Assembly: GCA_902509805.1 (NCBI GenBank)
Contig: CABWZL010000023.1
Coordinates: 1 to 5,619 of the forward strand
Origin: an uncultured Bacteroidota bacterium
Lineage (GTDB): Bacteria; Bacteroidota; Bacteroidia; Flavobacteriales; Flavobacteriaceae
Length of the DNA stretch: 5,619 nucleotides
Direction of reading: 5' to 3'
Under the pieces are notes generated by a model. The model was not told the origin of the DNA. It searched no databases and saw only the letters and a list, made by a program, of their open reading frames with translations. Shown piece after piece: positions 1 through 5,619 of the stretch. The position numbers and the translations under genes were made by a program. The number at the start of each line of letters is the position of its first letter. Position 1 is the stretch's first letter.

Positions 1-2190
1 ACCAAATGGATTAGTATAAGGCTTCTTAATAAACTTAGATCCATTCCATTCCCATCTATGAAGAACAACTTCAGCATTTAATGTATTAAAAATATCTATT
101 AATCCGTTTCCATCATAGTCATAAACATTTGTCCAGTACAACCATCTATCTTCAGGAGTTGTACAAATGTTACTAGGATTAGAATTAGAATTATCACTAA
201 TTAAAGAGTTAGATAAGTCAGTTATAAACCTGTTTTCATCTAAAGTATTAATTTGGATATAGTGACCACCATAGTAATTTGATACACCAATATTTACATT
301 AACATCTACTCCATCGGTATAATCTCCATTAGGGAATGAATTAATATCACCCCCAGTTCTACTAATAATTATTTCATTAATACCATCTCCATTAATATCA
401 ACTATATCAATATCTGTAGGAGTTCCAAAATTTTGAACTGTGGGGATCAAAGAGACTCTATTATAATCGAATTTTCCTTCATAATCTCCCCAAAATATTT
501 TACCAACTCCACAATTTCCATTCGATGACCATCTATCACAATTACTGCTGAATCTATCCCATTCATGTCCAATTGTAATCAAATCTAAATTTCCATCTTT
601 ATCTACGTCAACAATTTCTGAGTGAAAGGTGGATATATAATCCCATAAACCATCATTTATATTTACTATAATATCATCCCAATAAGATAAATTAAAGTTT
701 CCCTCATTTTTAAAAAATTTAGATTTTCTCCTCCATTGATTATTCCCAAAATTTTCGTTTGTTTGACTAAATGAAAATAAATCTAAAAGACCATCACCAT
801 CCAAGTCTCCAGAGGAAGCCTCATGAGAACCCATGCTAAGTGTATTATCCTTATAATCAAAACTACCATCTAAATTATAATTATTAATAATAAATGTACC
901 ATACTCTCCAGGATATGGAGGTCTATCAATTCCGAAATTTGCAGCATAAAAATCTGGATCACCATCATTATCAAAATCGCCCACTAATATCTTTCTTGAT
1001 AAATGTTTTTTTAAGGGTGATCTCCCGCCCCAATCTATTTCTGTATGGACATACTCACCATTGACATATAAATAAAGCTCAAAGTCTAATTCTAAAGATG
1101 AAAATAAACTATTATCAACATAACTTCCGTAAGTTGGGTGTGTAAATATGTCATCATATCCATCTCCATTTACATCGGCAAAGCCTATACCTTCAACAAT
1201 AAATGCATTTTGCTCGTATTGATTATAGTTTGTATAAACTCCGTTACAATAATTAACCCAGTAATTGTCCCTTTGATTTAGATATCTTACATAACCAATA
1301 TCAATTCTAATCCGTGTCTCAGCCAGATCATGAGAAGGTTTTAAATAATCTTTGTAAATTGGCTCAGGCTGTGTTCTAACCTGATATTCAGAAATCGCAA
1401 CTAAATCATCAGCTCCAGTAAAGCTAATCTCAATATTATCTGTTCCTGCTATAGTTTTTATTATATCAACGTTTTCAACTGTATTTACAGTATATTCTAT
1501 AACTATGTTTCCTTCTGTATCTCCCTCATTTGGCTCAGAGATTACACTTACATTTCCATACTCTGCAGATAAAGAAGTTGTTTTATATCCTCCAGCATGA
1601 GAAAACCCAATTGAAAGTGTATCCCCTACTCCTTTTGTAAACATTTTTGATGGTGTTTCTGGAAGTGTAAACTGAGGAAATAGTCTAAATATGGCTTCTA
1701 TTGTTGTGTTTGCTGCTAGAGTAACTGAAATAGTAGAACTTGAAGAATCTGAACCATTCCATCCAATAAAACCATAACCTTCTTCAGGTGTTGCAGTTAT
1801 TGTGACCTCTGTGCCTTCTTGATACTCTCCTCCCTCAGTTGATACACTTCCTCCCTCTCCTGAAGATACTGTTAATGTATAACTGTTTATTATAACTTGA
1901 AAGCTAGCTGTAATGGTTGTGTTAGAATTTAAAGTAACAGTAAGAGGATTAGCTGTTGATCCATTAGACCATCCACTAAAACTATATCCTGAAGTAGGTG
2001 TTGCCGTTAAACTTACCTGAGTTCCACTTGCAAACGTTCCTCCACCAGTTACTGATCCACCATCTACTGCAGAGGCTGTTAAAGTGTATTGTTTAATAAT
2101 TTGAGAAGGAACTGTGTTTGGTGCCTGAGAATCCTCCTTAGCACAGGTTAAAACAAATAATAAGCTTATATATATAGAGAGTTTTTTCAT
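1..2190 (-). CDS. Surface lipoprotein A: InlB-type stalk plus FG-GAP/VCBS propeller (3' end missing)
   Basis: This open frame of 730 codons starts at ATG 2190 and runs off the left edge without a stop. Residues 1-15 are a signal peptide (MKKL, hydrophobic core, V-L-T) ending at lipobox Cys16, followed by A-K-E-D-S, so an outer-membrane lipoprotein is predicted. Two divergent InlB B-type repeats lie at about 35-98 and 104-168 (G-Y-x-F-x-G-W at 68-74 and 138-144). Residues 170-330 are a beta-rich region that B lacks. The head carries six DxDxDG-like loops starting at D339, D405, D462, D528, D598 and D691, typical of calcium-binding FG-GAP/VCBS propeller blades. GHEW lies at 541-544. Cys551 and Cys560 could form a disulfide. 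Comparison with gene C suggests the stop lies roughly 10-15 codons beyond the edge. The start is supported by near identity with B's 5' end beginning exactly at this ATG. Architecture is confident; ligand and function are unknown, with adhesion or binding only inferred. Confidence 0.9.
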   Translation of the reverse strand, partial: MKKLSIYISLLFVLTCAKEDSQAPNTVPSQIIKQYTLTASAVDGGSVTGGGTFASGTQVSLTATPTSGYSFSGWSNGSTANPLTVTLNSNTTITASFQVIINSYTLTVSSGEGGSVSTEGGEYQEGTEVTITATPEEGYGFIGWNGSDSSSSTISVTLAANTTIEAIFRLFPQFTLPETPSKMFTKGVGDTLSIGFSHAGGYKTTSLSAEYGNVSVISEPNEGDTEGNIVIEYTVNTVENVDIIKTIAGTDNIEISFTGADDLVAISEYQVRTQPEPIYKDYLKPSHDLAETRIRIDIGYVRYLNQRDNYWVNYCNGVYTNYNQYEQNAFIVEGIGFADVNGDGYDDIFTHPTYGSYVDNSLFSSLELDFELYLYVNGEYVHTEIDWGGRSPLKKHLSRKILVGDFDNDGDPDFYAANFGIDRPPYPGEYGTFIINNYNLDGSFDYKDNTLSMGSHEASSGDLDGDGLLDLFSFSQTNENFGNNQWRRKSKFFKNEGNFNLSYWDDIIVNINDGLWDYISTFHSEIVDVDKDGNLDLITIGHEWDRFSSNCDRWSSNGNCGVGKIFWGDYEGKFDYNRVSLIPTVQNFGTPTDIDIVDINGDGINEIIISRTGGDINSFPNGDYTDGVDVNVNIGVSNYYGGHYIQINTLDENRFITDLSNSLISDNSNSNPSNICTTPEDRWLYWTNVYDYDGNGLIDIFNTLNAEVVLHRWEWNGSKFIKKPYTNPFG
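1687..2088 (-). repeat. Two InlB B-type stalk repeats in gene A
   Basis: Unit 1 is residues 35-98 (1897-2088) and unit 2 is residues 104-168 (1687-1881). Both follow the pattern Y-T-L-T-V/A, G-G-S-V, G-T-x-V, T-A-T-P, G-Y-x-F-x-G-W, then a strand ending in T-I-x-A-x-F. This matches the divergent InlB B-repeat family (a small beta-grasp-like fold), which often forms extended stalks in surface proteins. Unit 2 departs from gene B's unit 2 after the Trp. Confidence 0.82.
1759..2190 (-). repeat. Direct repeat copy 1: 5' module of gene A
   Basis: This block covers codons 1-144 of gene A and aligns without gaps to 3699..4130 at a fixed offset of 1940 nt. Counting by hand over 1771-2190 gives 53 differences in 420 nt, about 87% identity. 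The longest identical runs are 43 nt (2135-2177, signal peptide) and 35 nt (1778-1812, second stalk repeat). Similarity begins exactly at the ATG; the sequence just before the two ATGs does not match. It fades after the codon for Trp144. The block encodes signal peptide, linker, stalk repeat 1 and most of stalk repeat 2. Confidence 0.93.
2128..2145 (-). other. Lipidated Cys16 and candidate surface-export signal, gene A
   Basis: Codons 16-21 encode C-A-K-E-D-S, directly after the hydrophobic signal core. Cys16 is the expected lipidation site. The pattern C-x-K-(D/E)-(D/E) matches, from memory, the lipoprotein export signal described in Capnocytophaga, which sends Bacteroidota lipoproteins to the outer face of the outer membrane. 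Surface exposure is inferred. Confidence 0.7.
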
Positions 2191-2192
2191 TA
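2188..2192 (-). promoter_or_regulatory. Stop-start overlap TAATG between genes B and A
   Basis: On the minus strand the TAA of B (2192-2190) shares its last A with the ATG of A (2190-2188). No Shine-Dalgarno-like sequence precedes it, so A is probably translated by reinitiation or coupling with B. This also leaves no room for a separate intergenic promoter. Confidence 0.8.
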
Positions 2193-4130
2193 TTGAAAAG
2201 GAGTATATTTAAAAATTTTGAAAGATTTATTATTTGTAATTTCATCATATTCATTATAAATACCATAAAAGATAAATTGATCATTAACATAAGCAGATTT
2301 TATGAACTGTATTCCATCTGCATATAATCCAATTCCTTTTTCAAGTCTCAAAGTTAAGTTATGATCTGATTGAATAAATTCAGAATTAACATTTTCCCAA
2401 ATTAGATAGTCGAAATTAAAATCAGCATCATAATATCTTCCATTTTCCTCAAGATTAGTTATAAAGTTACTTTCACCATTATACCATTTGGATTGTTCTT
2501 GGGAGCCACCAAGATCAAAACTACCTTGTGACACATTAATTATTATATCTTCATCTCCATCATTATCAAAATCAACTAACTCAAATGATGCTGATCTGAT
2601 GTCAAAATATGGTATTTCTTGAAAAATTTCATAATTACCATCTCCATTATTTTTATAGACTGTAATACCATTAAAATCAGCAGTTCCAGAATATACTCCT
2701 CCAAAATTACCTTCAAATTCAACTATTAAATCTTTAAATCCATCTCCATTAATATCTGAAGCTTTTATTTGAGAAGTCCCAAGTCCATTATTAGATAACC
2801 AATTTGATTTAACAATTGTACTTTGAAGTTCATAAATTCCATCTAAATCTTTATCACTCCAAATGTCTATTCCGTTATCACTAAAATGATCTTGAGCTGA
2901 AGCAGAATTATAAGTTCCAGTTATTATTTCAGGATAATTGTCATTATCTACATCTTCAACTAGAACAGACCCTAAAAAATATGTTGGGCAAGTGTTTTTA
3001 TCTATACCATTTTGAAATGTCCACCAATAGCAATCATAAATATCAGACTTGTTATGAGGTATTTTAAATATATCTGAAAGATTATATGAACCTAGACTAT
3101 TTCTTATATATGCTAAAGCTCTGTATTGATTATCCAGAAGGGCCTCATTTGGTCCCATAGACACTGAAACAACATCAATCAAACCATCATGATTTAAGTC
3201 TCCAGAAGAAACATTATGAAAGTATGCTCTTTGCTCACTAACCCTAGTCCATTCATAATTATCTACATTTAAATGCCAAACATGATTGTATGCTGGCTCA
3301 CCACCAGTTGTTAAAAAAGATTCTGATCCATGATCTGCGTAAAAAATATTAGAATAATCAAAAAAATCTACATCTCTTCCACCAAAAGTCATATCTATGT
3401 TTTCATAGTAATTAATAACCTCCCAGTTATTATTATTTTTTTGCATGTGGATTATAGGTAAATAATAAACCTGCTCACCTCTTCCAATTGAAGGGTTAAA
3501 AATTAAATTATCTATTCCATTTTTATTATAAAAAATTGAAGAGTTAGCAGCTAAAGAACCGCCGACATATATATCATCTTTATTTGGATGATTAATATTA
3601 ACATTATGAAATAAATATTTTAGCTGTTCGAACTCTGCAATAACTTCAAAATTATAAGTAATAGTCACACTTCTTTCAGCAGATGTATTACCATCAGACC
3701 AACCAACGAACTCATATCCTTCTTCAGGTGTTGCAGTTATTGTGACCTCTGTTCCTTCTTCATACTCTCCACCCTCAGTTGACACACTCCCTCCTTCTCC
3801 TGCTGTTACTGTTAGTGTATAGCTATTGATAATAACCTGGAAGTTAGCTGTAATGCTTGTATTTGAGTTTAAAGTAACTGTTAGTGGATTAGCTGTTGAT
3901 CCAGTAGACCATCCACTAAAACTATATCCTGAGTTTGGTGTTGCAGTTAAACTTACCTGAGTTCCACTTGCAAATGTTCCTCCTCCTGTAACTGATCCAC
4001 CATCTCCAGCACTAGCAGTTAAAGCGTATTGCTTAACTATTTGTGTAGGTGGTGTGTTTGGTGCCTGAGAATCTTCCTTAGCACAGGTTAAAACAAATAA
4101 TAAGCTTATATATATAGGGAGTTTTTTCAT
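2190..4130 (-). CDS. Surface lipoprotein B: InlB-type stalk plus FG-GAP/VCBS propeller (complete)
   Basis: This is the only complete gene here, 646 aa from ATG 4130 to TAA at 2192-2190. The signal peptide ends at lipobox Cys16 (V-L-T-C), followed by A-K-E-D-S and a Pro/Thr/Gln linker. Divergent InlB B-type repeats lie at about 35-98 and 104-168. The first 144 residues match protein A at 129 positions, after which similarity falls to scattered motifs. The head has clear Asp-rich loops at D311, D393, D459 and D520, plus a weaker one at D426, matching FG-GAP/VCBS propeller blades that bind calcium. Cys367 and Cys381 could pair. The protein ends in K-Y-T-P-F-Q with no type IX secretion sorting domain, which fits lipid anchoring. 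It lies 3 nt after gene C and overlaps gene A by one base, so co-transcription is likely. No Shine-Dalgarno precedes the start, which is common in Bacteroidota. The likely role is a cell-surface binding or adhesion protein; the ligand is unknown. Confidence 0.92.
   Translation of the reverse strand: MKKLPIYISLLFVLTCAKEDSQAPNTPPTQIVKQYALTASAGDGGSVTGGGTFASGTQVSLTATPNSGYSFSGWSTGSTANPLTVTLNSNTSITANFQVIINSYTLTVTAGEGGSVSTEGGEYEEGTEVTITATPEEGYEFVGWSDGNTSAERSVTITYNFEVIAEFEQLKYLFHNVNINHPNKDDIYVGGSLAANSSIFYNKNGIDNLIFNPSIGRGEQVYYLPIIHMQKNNNNWEVINYYENIDMTFGGRDVDFFDYSNIFYADHGSESFLTTGGEPAYNHVWHLNVDNYEWTRVSEQRAYFHNVSSGDLNHDGLIDVVSVSMGPNEALLDNQYRALAYIRNSLGSYNLSDIFKIPHNKSDIYDCYWWTFQNGIDKNTCPTYFLGSVLVEDVDNDNYPEIITGTYNSASAQDHFSDNGIDIWSDKDLDGIYELQSTIVKSNWLSNNGLGTSQIKASDINGDGFKDLIVEFEGNFGGVYSGTADFNGITVYKNNGDGNYEIFQEIPYFDIRSASFELVDFDNDGDEDIIINVSQGSFDLGGSQEQSKWYNGESNFITNLEENGRYYDADFNFDYLIWENVNSEFIQSDHNLTLRLEKGIGLYADGIQFIKSAYVNDQFIFYGIYNEYDEITNNKSFKIFKYTPFQ
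3627..4028 (-). repeat. Two InlB B-type stalk repeats in gene B
   Basis: Unit 1 is residues 35-98 (3837-4028) and unit 2 is residues 104-168 (3627-3821). Unit 1 ends S-I-T-A-N-F and unit 2 ends E-V-I-A-E-F. Both carry the G-Y-x-F-x-G-W signature. The units are joined by a six-residue linker (Q-V-I-I-N-S) identical in gene A. Confidence 0.82.
3699..4130 (-). repeat. Direct repeat copy 2: 5' module of gene B
   Basis: This is the partner of 1759..2190 in the same orientation and reading frame, with 129 of 144 encoded residues identical. A crossover between the copies would remove or duplicate exactly 1940 nt, one gene length, and leave an intact reading frame. Gene C's visible repeat is related at protein level but clearly more diverged in DNA. 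Confidence 0.93.
4068..4085 (-). other. Lipidated Cys16 and candidate surface-export signal, gene B
   Basis: The codons for C-A-K-E-D-S are the same as in gene A apart from one silent change, and they lie at the same residue positions. The lipobox is V-L-T-C. The prediction is a lipid-anchored protein facing outward, with the Pro/Thr/Gln linker leading to the stalk. Confidence 0.7.
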
Positions 4131-4136
4131 TTGTTA
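4128..4136 (-). promoter_or_regulatory. Three-base gene junction TAACAAATG between genes C and B
   Basis: C's TAA (4136-4134) is followed by CAA and then B's ATG (4130-4128). There is no Shine-Dalgarno-like sequence, only A-rich sequence just before the start. The spacing supports one transcript C-B-A and possible translational coupling. Confidence 0.75.
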
Positions 4137-5619
4137 GTTATTAATACTGTCAGGATCAAAAAAGTCTATCTCGAATGTCCCACCAGGAATCCCTCTATAG
4201 TATAAACCCCAAAACCTTTTTAAACCATTATAATTTGGATTGCTTATTCCTTCTGAATCTGGAACAATATCTAAAATATTATCACCGTTAACATCAAACA
4301 TTTCAATAAATGGAATCCATTCAATCCATGTCGGTGGAGTATCAAACCATCCATCTGGGCCATCTATAATTTGGTGTTCAATATATTCTTCATCAATTTT
4401 TTTCAAAATTTGTAACTGAATCCCATCATATCCTTTATCATTTTCAACTACGTTAAACGATTCATGTCCTTTTGCACGATTAACAATTATTTCTGATATA
4501 CCATCATTATCAGTATCATACATTAAAAAATCATTAACAATACCCCAATAATCACTTTCAGGTAACAATATTGGATTATCATAATCAAATGTACCATCAC
4601 CATTTCCATAGTATATTGAATTCCTATGAGGTCTATTTAGTGAATTATCGCCACCTGACCACTCATGACCTCCTATTATTATATCCAGATTTCCATCTAA
4701 ATTAAAGTCATAAAAATCAGTATTATATCTATTTCCAAAAAAAGATGTATCGCCTTGATATACTTTACTAAATGTTTTATCTCCATTTCCTAAATAAACA
4801 TATGTATAACCCTCACTTACGTTATTTTGATTGTTTATAATAATGATATCTAAATTATTATCATTATTAACATCACCAATAGTTCCTGTATGGAAATAAG
4901 ATGTTTGAGTATTATCAAGATCCGCAATTTCATAGCTATTTGGTGTAAAATAGATAATCTTTGTCTGCGCTCCAGAATAAGGTTGAGTATCTATACCACT
5001 TGATACTAAAACAATATCTTCCGAACCATTATTATCGATATCACCACTTAATAATTTTCTTGTTACGCCAGGTTGATTAGCAGTAAAGGTATATTCTAGA
5101 ACATTATCTATTACAACATACACAATATTATCAAATTCTGTTCTAACATCTGAAGCAACAATAACTAAATCAGAAATTTCATTATTGTTAATATCTAAAA
5201 ATTTTGTAAAGACACTTTCTCTAAAATCATGTTCTGAAGATGGAATTGGATTAAGACCGACATCTCCGTTCTCAAGAACGTAAACAAATTCGTATTGAGT
5301 TCGATCAATAAAAGAATTGTAATCATAAAAGGGTCTAAAATTTTTATTGTAATTATCTGAACTAGAATTGGTAGTTAAATCATTAATTATTGATGAATTA
5401 CTATAAAGTTCATTGAAATAAAGATTTACTGAAATAAAATTTGCAGTTAAAGTTAAATCTTCATTTACTGTCAAATTCCTTGGATTTTGATTTATACCAT
5501 CCTCCCATCCATTAAATACGTAACCTTGATTTGCAGTAGCTGTTAGTATTATCTCTGTTCCTTCATTATAATCCCCTGCTCCACTTATACTTCCACCATC
5601 ACCTGCATTTACTGTTAGT
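4134..5619 (-). CDS. Surface protein C: InlB-type repeat plus FG-GAP/VCBS propeller (5' end missing)
   Basis: The frame enters from the right edge (first whole codon at 5618-5616) and stops at TAA 4136-4134, giving 494 visible codons. Visible residues 1-62 form one InlB B-type repeat (L-T-V-N-A-G-D-G-G, then G-Y-V-F-N-G-W at 32-38, ending L-T-A-N-F). The head carries six Asp/Asn loops starting at visible residues D142, D193, D249, D304, D368 and D442, plus G-N-G-D-G-T-F, typical of VCBS/FG-GAP blades. GHEW at 317-320 and the blade after it resemble protein A. An apparent start at TTG 5474 is not real, because it lies inside the repeat and the frame stays open upstream. If the visible repeat corresponds to the second stalk repeat of A and B, about 105 residues including a lipoprotein signal are missing; if it is the first, about 36. 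Lipoprotein status is therefore inferred from the paralogs. No cysteine is present in the visible part. Confidence 0.88.
   Translation of the reverse strand, partial: LTVNAGDGGSISGAGDYNEGTEIILTATANQGYVFNGWEDGINQNPRNLTVNEDLTLTANFISVNLYFNELYSNSSIINDLTTNSSSDNYNKNFRPFYDYNSFIDRTQYEFVYVLENGDVGLNPIPSSEHDFRESVFTKFLDINNNEISDLVIVASDVRTEFDNIVYVVIDNVLEYTFTANQPGVTRKLLSGDIDNNGSEDIVLVSSGIDTQPYSGAQTKIIYFTPNSYEIADLDNTQTSYFHTGTIGDVNNDNNLDIIIINNQNNVSEGYTYVYLGNGDKTFSKVYQGDTSFFGNRYNTDFYDFNLDGNLDIIIGGHEWSGGDNSLNRPHRNSIYYGNGDGTFDYDNPILLPESDYWGIVNDFLMYDTDNDGISEIIVNRAKGHESFNVVENDKGYDGIQLQILKKIDEEYIEHQIIDGPDGWFDTPPTWIEWIPFIEMFDVNGDNILDIVPDSEGISNPNYNGLKRFWGLYYRGIPGGTFEIDFFDPDSINN
5433..5618 (-). repeat. InlB B-type stalk repeat in gene C (cut by window edge)
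   Basis: The visible codons encode L-T-V-N-A-G-D-G-G-S-I-S, then E-G-T-E-I, L-T-A-T-A, G-Y-V-F-N-G-W and L-T-A-N-F, the same repeat pattern as in A and B. It is followed directly by the propeller region, which suggests it is the last stalk unit. How many units precede it cannot be seen. Confidence 0.8.

Noticed and set aside
1687..2088. Tandem stalk units as a CRISPR or satellite array
   Set aside because: The periodicity is protein-domain sized (about 200 nt), in frame, with codon-level divergence and no short conserved direct repeat with spacers.
2160..2180. TATATA-rich stretch before the A start (also near 4100-4120) as a promoter
   Set aside because: It encodes I-Y-I-S of the signal peptide, lies downstream of the start codon, and does not fit the Bacteroidota -7 pattern TAnnTTTG.
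2182..2187. Six-A tract in codons 2-3 of A (and B) as a slippage switch
   Set aside because: Six bases is short, and Lys-Lys after Met is normal for a signal peptide; both frames are intact.
2190..2300. Type IX secretion C-terminal sorting domain in B
   Set aside because: The last ~80 residues lack the usual terminal sorting motifs and end in K-Y-T-P-F-Q; C ends in D-S-I-N-N. Lipid anchoring explains localisation better.
4134..5474. Gene C as a 446-residue protein starting at TTG
   Set aside because: The codon lies inside an InlB-type repeat and the frame is open to the window edge, so the gene is treated as 5'-partial.
1..5619. Diversity-generating retroelement
   Set aside because: The constant-start, variable-end pattern raised the idea, but there is no reverse transcriptase, template repeat or adenine-specific variable region here, and heads differ along their whole length.
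1..5619. Genes on the plus strand
   Set aside because: Stops are frequent in plus frames, and the minus strand is continuously coding with recognisable domains.

Overview
The window is AT-rich and fully coding on the minus strand. It holds three tandem paralogous genes, read right to left: C (4134..5619, its 5' end beyond the right edge), B (2190..4130, complete, 646 aa) and A (1..2190, its 3' end beyond the left edge, 730 codons visible). I see no RNA gene, CRISPR array, insertion sequence, promoter or terminator, and no gap longer than 3 nt. AT-rich coding sequence, a Bacteroidota-style lipoprotein signal (Cys16 followed by A-K-E-D-S), starts without Shine-Dalgarno sequences and FG-GAP/VCBS-type surface proteins together suggest a bacterium of the Bacteroidota, probably a marine flavobacterium. 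This assignment is inference; no taxonomic marker is present.

All three proteins share one plan. A and B begin with a lipoprotein signal peptide and a short Pro/Thr/Gln linker, followed by two divergent InlB B-type repeats (about 65 aa each, with the signature G-Y-x-F-x-G-W) that would form a stalk. A large C-terminal head follows, with 4 to 6 Asp-rich calcium-binding-type loops of the FG-GAP/VCBS beta-propeller type. C enters the window inside an InlB-type repeat and then has its own propeller. B's head follows its stalk directly, whereas A has an extra, probably beta-sandwich region between stalk and head.

The most notable signal is the contrast within the array. The first ~432 nt of A and B (signal peptide, linker and most of both stalk repeats) are about 87% identical in DNA, starting exactly at the ATG, while the remaining ~1.5 kb are too diverged to align as DNA by eye. 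At protein level, A's distal head looks closer to C's than to B's (shared GHEW motif and following blade), so anchor and head seem to have different histories. This suggests a family of surface lipoproteins with a constant anchor and stalk and a diversified head, which may expand, contract or be reshuffled by recombination at the shared 5' module.

The genes are packed like an operon: C and B are 3 nt apart (TAACAAATG) and B and A overlap by one base (TAATG). They are probably co-transcribed from a promoter beyond the right edge. Ligands and cellular role cannot be read from the sequence; adhesion or glycan/protein binding at the cell surface is a family-level guess.
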